Shown: positions 1 through 8,251, counted from the first letter of the stretch. The stretch is DNA of 15,198 nt from Veillonella sp. (GCA_018367495.1 JAGZGB010000041.1:1-15198); one strand, 5' to 3'. Program-made: numbers and translations. The notes: generated by a model from the letters alone, not told the origin.

Positions 1-2
1 TT

Positions 3-137
3 TCTCAATACGTATTCTTAGATCATGGCGTATTGTGGAATATAGTCTACCAATATCCTGAAAAGGATCAGGTAGGTGCTGATATCAGCAAAGAAATTCA
101 AAACAAGATTCAAGTTACACAACAGAAAGAGGGTTAA
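3..137 (+). CDS. 3' end of an unidentified protein (partial)
   Basis: An open frame runs from the window edge to a TAA at 135-137 and gives the last 44 residues of a protein whose start lies outside the window. The visible part mixes aromatic and hydrophobic residues (around FLDHGVLWNIVY) with a polar, Gln/Lys-rich tail ending QQKEG. This could be the last strand and helix of a small secreted or lipoprotein domain, but I do not recognise the family. Only three bases separate its stop from the ackA start, and the ackA ribosome binding site lies inside its last codons, so the two are probably co-transcribed. Confidence 0.6.
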   Translation, partial: SQYVFLDHGVLWNIVYQYPEKDQVGADISKEIQNKIQVTQQKEG

Positions 138-140
138 TCG

Positions 141-1346
141 ATGAACGTATTAGTAGTTAACTGCGGTAGTTCTTCCTTGAAGTATCAATTACTTGATATG
201 ACAACTGAAACAGAATTGGCAAAAGGTCTTTTTGAGAAGATTGGTGATCAAGACGCTATCTTCACTCATAAACGTCCTAACGCAGATAAATTAGAACGCG
301 TTGAACCAATTTTGAACCATAAAGAAGCTCTTCGCATTTTGCTTGATATTTTAGTTGATGCTGAATATGGTGTAATTAAGTCCATGGACGAAATCGACGC
401 TGTTGGTCACCGTGTAGTACATGGCGGTGAAAAATTCGCTGACTCCGTATTGATCACTCCAGCTGTTATGGAAGCATTAGAAGAATGCTGCGCATTGGCT
501 CCATTGCATAACCCACCAAACATTCAAGGTATCGAAGCTTGCCAAGCTATCATGCCAAATGTACCACAAGTTGCTGTGTTCGATACTGCATTCCACCAAA
601 CAATGCCTAAAGAAGCTTACATGTATGCACTTCCTTACGAATACTATGAAAATTATGGTATTCGTCGTTACGGTTTCCACGGTACATCCCATAAATATGT
701 TGCACAACGTTGTGCTGAATTGATGGGTAAACACATGTCTGATCTTCGCATCATCACATGTCACTTGGGTAATGGTTCTTCCGTATCCGCTATTAAAGGT
801 GGTCGTTCCATCGATACTACAATGGGCTTCACTCCATTGTCCGGTTTGATCATGGGTACTCGTACTGGTGATATTGACCCAGCTATCGTTCCATTCTTGA
901 TGAACAAAACTGGTATGAACTACGAAGAAGTTGATACTGTAATGAACAAAAAATCCGGTGTCCTTGGTATTTCCGGTGTGTCCAATGACTTCCGTGTTAT
1001 CGAAGAAGCTGCTTCTAATGGTAACAAACGTGCTCAATTAGCATTGAATATGTTCCATTACAAAGTTCGTCGTGTAATTGGTGCATTTGCTGCAATTATG
1101 GGTGGTGTTGATGCTATCGTATTCACTGCTGGTATCGGTGAAAATGGTATCGGTAACCGTGATGCAATTTGCAATGGTTTAGAATACTTGGGTACTCGCA
1201 TTGATTCTGAACGTAATAATATTCGCGGTAAAGAACAAGAAATCAGTGCTGAAGGCTCCAAAGTTAAAATCTTCGTGATCCCTACAAACGAAGAAATTAT
1301 GATTGCTCGCGATACTCAACGTATTACAGGCGCTTTGAAAAAATAA
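141..1346 (+). CDS. ackA: Acetate kinase
   Basis: Cytoplasmic acetate kinase, which interconverts acetyl phosphate plus ADP with acetate plus ATP. It is the ATP-yielding last step of acetate-forming fermentation. At 401 residues it is a usual family length. The residues known to matter in the Methanosarcina thermophila enzyme are present at the same numbers: N7, R91, H123, D148, H180, R241 and E384. The phosphate-binding NCGSSSLKY (7-15), the HLGNGSS motif (208-214) and GIGENG (331-336) are also visible. The ATG is preceded by AGAGGG at 128-133 with 7 bases of spacing. No pta lies next to it in this window. Codon choice is visibly more biased than in neighbours (many GGT, TTC, AAC, CAC), as expected for an abundant enzyme. 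A strong terminator follows. The assignment is secure. Confidence 0.98.
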   Translation: MNVLVVNCGSSSLKYQLLDMTTETELAKGLFEKIGDQDAIFTHKRPNADKLERVEPILNHKEALRILLDILVDAEYGVIKSMDEIDAVGHRVVHGGEKFADSVLITPAVMEALEECCALAPLHNPPNIQGIEACQAIMPNVPQVAVFDTAFHQTMPKEAYMYALPYEYYENYGIRRYGFHGTSHKYVAQRCAELMGKHMSDLRIITCHLGNGSSVSAIKGGRSIDTTMGFTPLSGLIMGTRTGDIDPAIVPFLMNKTGMNYEEVDTVMNKKSGVLGISGVSNDFRVIEEAASNGNKRAQLALNMFHYKVRRVIGAFAAIMGGVDAIVFTAGIGENGIGNRDAICNGLEYLGTRIDSERNNIRGKEQEISAEGSKVKIFVIPTNEEIMIARDTQRITGALKK

Positions 1347-1384
1347 TATAGTTCGTATCTGAACTAGTTGACTAATAGAGTCAT

Positions 1385-1422
1385 AAAACCCCGTCTATAC
1401 ATTAGGTGTAGACGGGGTTTTT
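1385..1422 (+). terminator. Intrinsic terminator after ackA
   Basis: Arms 1385-1400 (AAAACCCCGTCTATAC) and 1406-1421 pair over 16 base pairs, with one G-U wobble, around a five-base loop (ATTAG). The 3' arm ends in a T run. The A-rich 5' flank means it could also work on the opposite strand, but no minus-strand gene needs it. It separates ackA from the next gene. Confidence 0.93.
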
Positions 1423-1446
1423 GTAGTTTTTATGTTTAGAATACCT

Positions 1447-1452
1447 TATAAT
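1447..1452 (+). promoter_or_regulatory. Possible -10 box for the PH-like membrane protein gene
   Basis: A perfect TATAAT lies 45 bases before the ATG at 1498, just after the ackA terminator, where a new promoter is expected. No convincing -35 box is seen at 16-18 bases of spacing (TTGTAG at 1421-1426 is 20 bases away), so the call is weak. Confidence 0.35.
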
Positions 1453-1497
1453 AGAATGTATAGTTATGATGTAGTAGTTCTTTTAAAGGGGTAACAT

Positions 1498-2121
1498 ATG
1501 ACGGTATTATATGAAGAAAAATCTCTCCGTACTAAAAGTGCGGAGTGGCTAGTATTATGTTTTGTCATTCTATTATTGTGCGGTGTCGGGTACACTACAT
1601 ATCGTAGTATTAACTTGCATACTATACTAATAGCAGAATATTTTATTGAAATTATGGCAATCATTGTGATTGTTAAACAAGCGGTAAGTCGATATACCTA
1701 TATTTTGACAGATACAAAATTGGTAATTGAAGAATCTTCTATGTTTAGAAAGCGCCATTTTGAGGTAGATTACGATATGATTGATGGCGTATTTAAGTTT
1801 GAACGTGAATTATTGACGAATATTAAATATCGATATAAATACAGAAAATGTTCAACTTCTGATCCACGTCCTATTTGGTCTTTAGTATATGCTATTGTAA
1901 AGGGTGATAAGGTTCAAAACGGTCGCCTTTTATTGAAAGCGGATGATAAATTTTTTGAGATTTTAGAGGAATATGTACCAGGTCGTATCCGTGTTCCGCA
2001 AGAGAATATTGTATTCTATGCTGCCGTGCGTGCTGATGCAGTAAAACATGGAGAAAATGTGCAAGAGTACTATAAGAAGTTAACCACACCTGAAAAGGAT
2101 GGTCCGGATATTACTGTTTAA
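1498..2121 (+). CDS. Two-helix membrane protein with PH-like domain
   Basis: A 207-residue protein of unknown role. Two hydrophobic segments, about residues 16-34 and 42-60, form a membrane hairpin. They are followed by a soluble part whose start (residues 65-100, around YTYILTDTKLVIEESSMFRK and then DYDMIDGV) has the pattern of bacterial PH-like (bPH/YdbS-type) domains: Y-x-[LV]-T-D-x-[KR]-L, then R-x(n)-[IV]-x-Y-x-x-I-x-x-V. The rest (110-207) is charged and unassigned. The ATG has AAAGGGG just upstream. The gene sits alone between the ackA terminator and maf, so context does not help. The PH-like call rests on pattern only; a fold comparison would settle it. Confidence 0.8.
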   Translation: MTVLYEEKSLRTKSAEWLVLCFVILLLCGVGYTTYRSINLHTILIAEYFIEIMAIIVIVKQAVSRYTYILTDTKLVIEESSMFRKRHFEVDYDMIDGVFKFERELLTNIKYRYKYRKCSTSDPRPIWSLVYAIVKGDKVQNGRLLLKADDKFFEILEEYVPGRIRVPQENIVFYAAVRADAVKHGENVQEYYKKLTTPEKDGPDITV

Positions 2122-2183
2122 TTTATAAATGTTCTAATTTATATTTTGGGGTCTATGTTTCTGGGCTATGCTGGTTAGTTTTA

Positions 2184-2212
2184 TTGATAAAATAGTTAAA
2201 TTAACCTAAATT
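2184..2212 (+). promoter_or_regulatory. Probable promoter for maf
   Basis: TTGATA at 2184-2189 (5 of 6 to the -35 consensus), 17 bases, then TAAATT at 2207-2212 (4 of 6 to the -10 consensus). The expected start near 2219 would leave only about 16 bases of leader, holding the AAGGAG ribosome binding site. Confidence 0.45.
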
Positions 2213-2234
2213 CTTATACCGTAAAGGAGTGCAA

Positions 2235-2801
2235 ATGGCTGGATTATATTTGGCGAGCCAATCACCACGAAGAACTGAATTATTAACACAAGTTGGCATT
2301 GATCATATTGTTGTATCGAGTACCTATGAAGAGGCTAATACGGGATATGATAATCCCATTGAAATGGTAAAAGCACAGGCTTTAGGCAAAGCTCGTGCTG
2401 CTGTAGGCATACCTGAAGGGGGTCTTGTGCTTGGCGCTGATACCATTGTGGTGTTAGACAATCAAGTATTAGGTAAACCTCATGATGAGGCTGAGGCTCG
2501 TCATATGCTAGAATGTTTATCAGGCCGAGTTCATTCTGTCGTTACGGGAGTGGCCTTACTCGTTAAAGGTCAAGAAATAGTTTTTCATAATGAAACAAAG
2601 GTATATTTTAAAAAATTAGCTCCTTTTGAAATAGAGTATTATATTGCTAGTGGTGAGCCTATGGATAAGGCTGGTGCTTATGGTATACAAGGTAAAGGTG
2701 CTTTATGGGTAGAAAAAATAGAAGGATCTTATACTAATGTCGTAGGATTGCCAGTTGAACATGTATATGAGGAACTGTGTAAAGCATTAGGTGCTAAATA
2801 A
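2235..2801 (+). CDS. maf: Maf nucleoside triphosphate pyrophosphatase (dTTP/UTP type)
   Basis: Cytoplasmic Maf-family pyrophosphatase, which hydrolyses dTTP, UTP and modified pyrimidine nucleotides to monophosphates. In Bacillus the gene has been linked to septation arrest. Motifs in order: ASQSPRR (7-13), GADTIVV (68-73) with catalytic D69, LGKP (79-82), LSGRVHSVVTGVAL (95-108), and ASGEPMDKAGAYGIQGKG (138-155). These match the YhdE-like group rather than the m7GTP-specific YceF group. The ATG at 2235 is preferred (188 residues) because AAGGAG at 2224-2229 is correctly spaced from it. The in-frame GTG at 2229 overlaps the ribosome binding site. maf-radC-mreB is the order known from Bacillus. 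Confidence 0.95.
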   Translation: MAGLYLASQSPRRTELLTQVGIDHIVVSSTYEEANTGYDNPIEMVKAQALGKARAAVGIPEGGLVLGADTIVVLDNQVLGKPHDEAEARHMLECLSGRVHSVVTGVALLVKGQEIVFHNETKVYFKKLAPFEIEYYIASGEPMDKAGAYGIQGKGALWVEKIEGSYTNVVGLPVEHVYEELCKALGAK

Positions 2802-2877
2802 CATTATCTTATTATAGAGAGTAGATATATGTAGTTAGATTTACAAATGGTGTTATCTGTTTGAATGGAGAGATTCT

Positions 2878-3576
2878 ATGGAAGTACCAACAGTAAGTGT
2901 AAAAGATATGTTGCCATTTCAACGGCCTCGGGAGAAGTTTCTTGCCCTCGGGCCTTCTCATATGGCAATGGAGGAACTTTTAGCTATTTTATTGCGAACG
3001 GGCGTAAAAGGTCAATCTGCTATTACGTTAGCTAGTGCTATCATACAGTCCTTTGATGATGGTGTGTATGGCTTAAACAGAATGACTGTTGAAGAGCTTG
3101 TAAAAATCAAGGGTATTGGGACTGATAAAGCGGTAACTTTGTGTGCAGCTCTTGAAGTGGGACGGCGATTAGGTGAGCTAAAAATCAAGGAAACTTACGA
3201 GGATTTTTCTCAGCCCTTTGTGGTTGCTCAATATGTAATGGAACGCTTACGGCATGAAGAGGTTGAACATGTATGGGCGGCCATGTTGACATCTCGCAAT
3301 AAGTTAATTCAAATAGAACATATTTCTAGTGGAGGTCTAATATCTAGTCTGGTAGAGCAGAGAGCTGTTTTTAAGAAGGCAATAGCTTGTAATGCGGCAG
3401 CTATTATTTTAATACATAATCATCCGTCCGGCGATAGTCGTCCTAGCGATGAAGATATACGACTTACGAAGCTTTTTGTCAGTGCGGGTCAGTTTATGGG
3501 GATACCAGTATTAGATCATATTGTTATAGGTGATAATGAATTTACTAGTCTTAGCGAAATTGGTAAACTTAGTTAG
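2878..3576 (+). CDS. radC: RadC family JAMM-domain protein
   Basis: A 232-residue RadC/YsxA-type protein. The N-terminal part carries a helix-hairpin-helix-like segment (about 72-88, with KIKGIGTDKA). The C-terminal RadC/JAB domain holds a complete metal site: H180 and H182 in IHNHPSGD, plus S190 and D193 in the S-x-x-D part of the motif. DHIVIGDNEF (213-222) closes the fold. The biochemical role of chromosomal RadC is unsettled; the old DNA-repair label came from an E. coli mutation later mapped elsewhere. The start is set by GGAGAG at 2867-2872, five bases before the ATG. It lies 76 bases after maf and probably shares its transcript, since no terminator is seen between them. Confidence 0.95.
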   Translation: MEVPTVSVKDMLPFQRPREKFLALGPSHMAMEELLAILLRTGVKGQSAITLASAIIQSFDDGVYGLNRMTVEELVKIKGIGTDKAVTLCAALEVGRRLGELKIKETYEDFSQPFVVAQYVMERLRHEEVEHVWAAMLTSRNKLIQIEHISSGGLISSLVEQRAVFKKAIACNAAAIILIHNHPSGDSRPSDEDIRLTKLFVSAGQFMGIPVLDHIVIGDNEFTSLSEIGKLS

Positions 3577-3597
3577 AGCATACATACATTAATAGAT

Positions 3598-3673
3598 AAA
3601 AGCACTCATAATAATGAGAGTATTCTTTCTGATTAGTTCAGTGTAAGAAATATATCATTATAGGAGTGCTTTT
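3598..3673 (+). terminator. Long imperfect hairpin after radC, probable terminator
   Basis: AAAAGCACTC (3598-3607) pairs perfectly with GAGTGCTTTT (3664-3673). The stem continues with TA (3609-3610) against 3661-3662 and TAATGA (3612-3617) against TCATTA (3655-3660). An inner hairpin CTGA-TTAGT-TCAG sits at 3629-3641. The 3' arm ends TTTT and is followed by GCTTTT, so it can end the maf-radC transcript. Its 76-base length is unusual for a plain terminator; a small inverted-repeat element is the alternative. Confidence 0.65.
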
Positions 3674-3683
3674 GCTTTTGGGT

Positions 3684-3705
3684 ATAGTTTATGCGTATAC
3701 ACTAT
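3684..3705. repeat. Imperfect palindrome upstream of mreB
   Basis: The arms ATAGTTTATGC and GTATACACTAT face each other around a centre at 3694/3695. The five outer pairs are perfect, followed by one mismatch and then three pairs plus a wobble. It lies about 155 bases before mreB and upstream of the likely promoter. It could be an operator or chance in AT-rich DNA. Confidence 0.3.
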
Positions 3706-3789
3706 GTATGATTTATGTAATATGAATTGTGTATGACTTAAGGGTACTTGAATTATGCATTTTCTGTGCTTTTAACAACGGGAAAAGCC

Positions 3790-3829
3790 TTGATATTAAT
3801 AGAAAAAGTCGCATTATATGTGGTAAAAT
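3790..3829 (+). promoter_or_regulatory. Candidate mreB operon promoter elements
   Basis: Two overlapping possibilities. TTGATA at 3790-3795 with TTATAT at 3814-3819 (18-base spacer) is one. An extended -10 box, TGGTAAAAT at 3821-3829, is the other and would start transcripts near 3836. Either would give a leader of 25-35 bases containing AAGGAG at 3847-3852, eight bases before the mreB ATG. The rest of the gap 3577-3860 holds the hairpin and palindrome described separately and no supportable gene. Confidence 0.45.
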
Positions 3830-3860
3830 GGAATGATGATGTAATGAAGGAGATTTTACT

Positions 3861-4898
3861 ATGAGTTCCATTTTACCTACTCTAGGAAAAGATGTAAGTA
3901 TAGATATTGGTTCCATACAGACGCGCCTCATGGGGGGGACGCGAGGAACTGTTATAAGCGAGCCATCTATTATAGCAACTGATACAAAGCAAGAAAAGGT
4001 AGTAGCCGTCGGAGATGAAGCAGCTCGTCTTGTATTGCGTATGCCAGACATGTGGCGCCCTTTGACACCATTAAAAGATGGGTTTATCGTGGATTACCGC
4101 GTTATGCATACCATGCTTAACTATTTTCTTAACAAGGTGTCTAATACATTGCGTCGTGCTCGTGTTCTTGTAGGCGTTCCATGTGGTATGACTGATGTTG
4201 AGCAACGAGCGATGATGGATGCTGTTATTCAAGCTGGCGCTCGCGAAGTATTTCTTATTGAACGGCCTGTAGCTGCAGCTATTGGCTGCGGTGCACCTAT
4301 CTTTGAGGCTCGTGGATCTATGGTCATTGATATTGGTGGTGGTACCGTAGATATGGGCATTGTTTCATTAGGTGGTATTGTAGATAGTAAAACGATTCGC
4401 TTTGGTGGCTCTGATATCAATAATGCATTGCTACGTTATGTACGCGAATGCTTTGGTGTAATCGTTTCTGATGAAATTATAGAGGATATTAAACATACTG
4501 TAGGCACTGCTATGGCACCGTTAGAAGATGCAGAATATGCCTTCCAAGGCCGCGATATGATGAATGGTCTTGGTAGACGTTGTGTCATTCATCAATCAGA
4601 AGTATACCAAGTTATTAATGATTGTATTACTGGCCTTTTAGATGAAGTGAAACAAATGATTCGTTCCGCTGAACCTGAAATTGTAGCAGATATTATGCAA
4701 TATGGTATATATCTTACTGGTGGTACAGCGCAATTGTCAGGGTTGGCAGAGCGCATCGGCGGCGAGTTGGGCGTGCCTGTACATGTTCCTGACGCACCAG
4801 AGACGAAAGTCGTTGTTGGCCTTAATGGGGCTTCATCGGACTTGGTGAGTTTATCGCGATTTATTGTAAATTCTAAGAATAGAAAGGGCCAAGACTAA
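3861..4898 (+). CDS. mreB: MreB-like actin homologue with altered active site
   Basis: An MreB/Mbl-type bacterial actin of 345 residues, the usual length. MreB normally forms membrane-bound ATP-dependent filaments that steer RodA/PBP2 wall synthesis. Phosphate-1 loop: DIGSIQT (15-21), where the family has DLGTANT. PLKDG is at 70-74. Phosphate-2 loop: VIDIGGGT (155-162) with D157 kept. E208 and K211 of the E-x-x-K nucleotide contact are kept. The adenosine motif is LTGGTA (285-290) instead of LTGGGA. The IEEP motif reads IERP (133-136), so Arg135 sits where the catalytic Glu (E143 by my count in E. coli) is expected, 22 residues before D157. It is followed after one base by mreC, and the start has a good AAGGAG. 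The family call is sure; filament and ATPase activity are open. Confidence 0.95.
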   Translation: MSSILPTLGKDVSIDIGSIQTRLMGGTRGTVISEPSIIATDTKQEKVVAVGDEAARLVLRMPDMWRPLTPLKDGFIVDYRVMHTMLNYFLNKVSNTLRRARVLVGVPCGMTDVEQRAMMDAVIQAGAREVFLIERPVAAAIGCGAPIFEARGSMVIDIGGGTVDMGIVSLGGIVDSKTIRFGGSDINNALLRYVRECFGVIVSDEIIEDIKHTVGTAMAPLEDAEYAFQGRDMMNGLGRRCVIHQSEVYQVINDCITGLLDEVKQMIRSAEPEIVADIMQYGIYLTGGTAQLSGLAERIGGELGVPVHVPDAPETKVVVGLNGASSDLVSLSRFIVNSKNRKGQD

Positions 4899-4899
4899 T

Positions 4900-5817
4900 A
4901 TGATACAGTCAGATAAAAAGTTGATTATCGTTGTTGTCATTAGCTGTATCCTATTAGCTTTACTTGGATTTGCTTGGAAACAGCGAACTAGTATTCCTTT
5001 TGTTACTGTTACGCTTGAAGGCATTACAACACCGTTTGCTTATGGTTCTGCACGTTTACTTGATGGTGTTCAAACTGGTTTTACAGTACTTAATAATGCA
5101 ATTTCTACAACTATTGAACGTGATGAGGATGCATCTCGCAAAGCTACATTAGAACAAAAAGTTGTTAATTATGATGAGGTAGTGGCAGAAAATATTCGAC
5201 TTCGCCAACTTCTTAATTATAAGAGTAATCATCCGGAATTCTCTATGACATTGGCCGGTATTATTACAAAGGATTATGGTACATGGACAAATACTTTCAC
5301 TATTGATAAGGGCAGTGAAGATGGAATGTCCGTTAATATGGCTGTTGTTGTGCCAAGTGGGGTAGTTGGTTTTATTACCGATGTATACCCTCATTCCTCT
5401 CGCGTGCAAACGATTCTTGACCCCCGTAGTGCAGTCGGTGTTATCGTACAACGCCCTGAATCTCGTCTATCTGGTGTTGTAAAGGGGGATGGAGACTCAC
5501 CTCGTACGCCATCGATGGTAAATATTGCTCGTGATGGTGATGTATTAGTAGGGGATAAATTAATAACCTCTGGGTATGGTGGTATCTATCCAAAAGGATT
5601 GCCTGTTGGCAATGTACAGTCTATCGAAAATGATACAGAAGGTTTTGTAAAGAATGCCGTTATTACACCTAGTGTAGACTTCTACCGCTTAGAAGAGGTG
5701 TTTGTGTTGACATCATCTTCTCTTAGTGCACCACAAAAACCAGGCCTTGAGCCTAAGCTTGTACCTCAGACACAACGAGATCAAGTAGAAGGGGCAAAGG
5801 GGGCTGTTAAACCATGA
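4900..5817 (+). CDS. mreC: Rod shape-determining protein MreC
   Basis: An envelope scaffold protein of 305 residues that binds PBP2 and activates it. It has a short cytoplasmic N-terminus, one membrane helix (about 8-27), a coiled-coil-like stretch (about 80-112, with ENIRLRQLL) and the two-barrel MreC core (about 118-272). The core includes IDKGSEDGM, VVVPSGVVGFI and TSGYGGIYPKGLPVG, the last being the most conserved family signature. The tail after 275 is rich in Pro, Gln and Lys and probably disordered in the periplasm. The start lies one base after the mreB stop, with AGAAAGGG 11 bases upstream. It overlaps mreD by four bases (ATGA). No missing element was seen. Confidence 0.96.
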   Translation: MIQSDKKLIIVVVISCILLALLGFAWKQRTSIPFVTVTLEGITTPFAYGSARLLDGVQTGFTVLNNAISTTIERDEDASRKATLEQKVVNYDEVVAENIRLRQLLNYKSNHPEFSMTLAGIITKDYGTWTNTFTIDKGSEDGMSVNMAVVVPSGVVGFITDVYPHSSRVQTILDPRSAVGVIVQRPESRLSGVVKGDGDSPRTPSMVNIARDGDVLVGDKLITSGYGGIYPKGLPVGNVQSIENDTEGFVKNAVITPSVDFYRLEEVFVLTSSSLSAPQKPGLEPKLVPQTQRDQVEGAKGAVKP

Positions 5818-6305
5818 CGCGTTTAGCTTTAGTCCTCTGTGGATTTTTAATTTACTTTATACAGGCCCAATTATTGCCAGCCATATTTCATACGAATTGG
5901 TTACCAAATTTAATTTTAACTATCATTGTTATGGTCACACTTTTCAAAGGACGTCGTATGGGGCTGATGGCCGCTGTTATAGGCGGTATCGTGCATGATG
6001 TATTGATATCTAATTTCTTTGGGCTTCATTTATTCCCATATGTTCTTGTGGTTTATTTATTATCCGCTGTAAAACATAGACTCTATGAAGAACGTTGGTA
6101 TTGGTCTAGTGCTATCGTAGCTATTTGTACCTTACTTGATGGGTTTATCCGTAGTCTAATGATATTGGCTAGTGATGGGAATTTACATATTGGATTATAT
6201 ATGTGGCATATGGTTATACCTGTTCTATTTTGGAACGGCGTATTGGCTGCTATCGTACATGGGTTATTGTGGCGTAAGGACGAACGACAAGATTATATTT
6301 GGTAA
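5814..6305 (+). CDS. mreD: Rod shape-determining protein MreD
   Basis: A small hydrophobic integral membrane protein of 163 residues with about five predicted membrane helices. It carries the weakly conserved MreD features: WLPNL near the start of the second helix, a GRRMGLMAAVIGGIVHDVL stretch (46-64) and FGLHLFPYVLV. MreD binds MreC and tunes its effect on PBP2 at the inner membrane. Translation is probably coupled to mreC through the ATGA overlap at 5814-5817. Identification rests on both sequence and position between mreC and mrdA. Confidence 0.93.
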   Translation: MTRLALVLCGFLIYFIQAQLLPAIFHTNWLPNLILTIIVMVTLFKGRRMGLMAAVIGGIVHDVLISNFFGLHLFPYVLVVYLLSAVKHRLYEERWYWSSAIVAICTLLDGFIRSLMILASDGNLHIGLYMWHMVIPVLFWNGVLAAIVHGLLWRKDERQDYIW

Positions 6306-6328
6306 TAAATTAGTAAGGGGGTGAAAGA

Positions 6329-8251
6329 GTGCTTGAAGGCCTCTATAAACGAAAAAAAACGAGTCGCTTTGATGTACTCTTTTACATTGTAGCGGGCATA
6401 TTCATCATATTGGCATTGCGCTTGTTTATGCTTCAAATCTTGGCTGGTGGTTATTATCAAGCTAAGGCGGAAGGTAACCGATTGCGCATGGTACCGATGA
6501 CTGCAGCACGAGGCGTTATGTATGATCGTAATGGTCAAATTCTTGTAGGCTCTCGACCTGCCTATACTATATCTATCATGCCTACTGGAAAGGCTTTGGA
6601 TGATGGTGAAGTTGCTAAATTGGCAGCTTTATTAAAAATGAAGCCTGAAGATATTACAAAGAAGGTTAATGATCACAAGTATGGTTATGAGCCAATACGT
6701 ATTGCTAATGATATTTCTATGGATGTAGTGACAACCATTGAAGAGCACCGTCATGAATTACCAGGGGTAACCATTGATGTTGAGCCACTTCGATACTATC
6801 CATATGAAACGATGGCTTCTCAATTATTTGGTTATGTTGGTGAAGTGAGTGAAGAGGAATTAGAAGAGCTAAAAAAGGAAGACCCTAATACACTGGTAAG
6901 TGGCGGTACTATTTTAGGTCGTTCTGGTCTCGAAAAATTATATGATTCTATCTTGCGTGGTACCGATGGTGGTAAACAAGTTGAGGTAGATGCTACAGGT
7001 CGTCCTGTGGCTGAAGTAGATAGAAAGCATACTGTACCAGGTGCCAATATTCATTTAACTATTGATGTAAATCTTCAAAAGGCTGCTGAAGAAGCAGTTA
7101 AAAATCAGCTCAATCAATTGCGTGCGCAAGGTATTCCAGCACAAGGGGCAGCAGTGGTGGCCATGGACCCTAATACAGGGGCTATTTTAGCTATGGTCAG
7201 TGCGCCTGAATTTAATCCAAACTGGTTTTCTAAAGGAATTACAACTGCTCAATGGAATCAGCTGAATAATGATAAAAATCATCCATTTGATAATAAGGTT
7301 ATTTCTGGTGAATATCCACCAGGGTCACCATTTAAGATTATTACTGGTACAGCAGCGTTAGATCTTAAAAAGGTTACTCCTGAAGAGATGATCTTTGATA
7401 GTGGTAAGCACTGGTTGATCGATAAGCGAAATGCAGAAGGTGAAGCATTAGGATGGCTTAACTTTAATAGAGCGCTTGCTAAGTCAGATAACGTTTACTT
7501 CTATGAAATGGGTAATCGTGTTGGTATAGAAAATCTCGATAAATATGCTGCTTATTTTGGCATTGGCGAAAAGACTGGTATTAATTTATCAGGTGAGGCT
7601 TCTGGCATTATGGCAAGCCCTGAGTATAAACGAAAAGTATATGATGAAGATTGGTACTTAGGTGAAACCTTCGATGCTGCTATTGGTCAATCTTTTACCT
7701 TAGTTACGCCATTGCAAATGGCTGTTTTGCTCAGCGAAGTAGCTAATGGTGGTATTAAATATAAACCTTATGTGGTAAGCCGTATTGATAATAAAGATGG
7801 CACTCCGAAAGAGATTTTTGGTCCTGATAAATTAGGTATTCTACCAGTTCCAAAAAATATTATGGACCTTATTCGAGAAGGTTTGCGTGATGTTACAAAT
7901 GAAGGTGGTACAGCAGGGGTCTTATTTAAAGGCTTCCCAATTAATGTAGCTGGTAAGACTGGTACGGCAGAAAATGCTCATGGTCGAGATCATGGTTGGT
8001 TTGTAGCCTATGCACCATATGATAAGCCACAAATTGTTGTGGTTGCACTTGTTGAACAAGGTAGCTTTGGTGCGGGCTCTGCAGGCCCAATTGTACGAGA
8101 TGTGTTAGCCGCATATTTCAATGTACCATTAAATAAAAAAACGAATGACACAAATACTAAAAGTAATAAAGATAGTGCAACTGTAGGGAATACGCCTAAT
8201 GGGCAGAAACCTCAAAATGCAGTAACAAGTGGGCAACCAAGAAAGGATTAG
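6329..8251 (+). CDS. mrdA: Penicillin-binding protein 2, elongation transpeptidase
   Basis: A class B penicillin-binding protein of 640 residues that crosslinks peptidoglycan with RodA during lateral or peripheral growth. It has a cytoplasmic N-terminus, a membrane helix (about 16-38) and a pedestal starting at RGVMYDRNG (61-69). The transpeptidase domain has an intact active site: S333-x-x-K336 in PPGSPFK, S386-D387-N388, and K543-T544-G545 in AGKTGTAE. The tail after about 598 is rich in Lys, Asn and Thr and probably disordered. The start is a GTG with AAGGGGG at 6315-6321, seven bases away; no better in-frame start exists. It would be the main beta-lactam target of the elongasome. Confidence 0.97.
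   Translation: MLEGLYKRKKTSRFDVLFYIVAGIFIILALRLFMLQILAGGYYQAKAEGNRLRMVPMTAARGVMYDRNGQILVGSRPAYTISIMPTGKALDDGEVAKLAALLKMKPEDITKKVNDHKYGYEPIRIANDISMDVVTTIEEHRHELPGVTIDVEPLRYYPYETMASQLFGYVGEVSEEELEELKKEDPNTLVSGGTILGRSGLEKLYDSILRGTDGGKQVEVDATGRPVAEVDRKHTVPGANIHLTIDVNLQKAAEEAVKNQLNQLRAQGIPAQGAAVVAMDPNTGAILAMVSAPEFNPNWFSKGITTAQWNQLNNDKNHPFDNKVISGEYPPGSPFKIITGTAALDLKKVTPEEMIFDSGKHWLIDKRNAEGEALGWLNFNRALAKSDNVYFYEMGNRVGIENLDKYAAYFGIGEKTGINLSGEASGIMASPEYKRKVYDEDWYLGETFDAAIGQSFTLVTPLQMAVLLSEVANGGIKYKPYVVSRIDNKDGTPKEIFGPDKLGILPVPKNIMDLIREGLRDVTNEGGTAGVLFKGFPINVAGKTGTAENAHGRDHGWFVAYAPYDKPQIVVVALVEQGSFGAGSAGPIVRDVLAAYFNVPLNKKTNDTNTKSNKDSATVGNTPNGQKPQNAVTSGQPRKD

Noticed and set aside
477..1037. A 186-codon open frame on the minus strand opposite ackA
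   Set aside because: It lies wholly inside a highly conserved gene with strong codon bias, which opens antisense frames. The translation is low-complexity in Thr, Ser and His, with no domain pattern or ribosome binding site.
3768..3788. GCTTTT/AAAAGC hairpin ahead of mreB as a second terminator
   Set aside because: A six-pair, mostly A-T stem with a nine-base loop and no following T run; it overlaps the probable promoter region.
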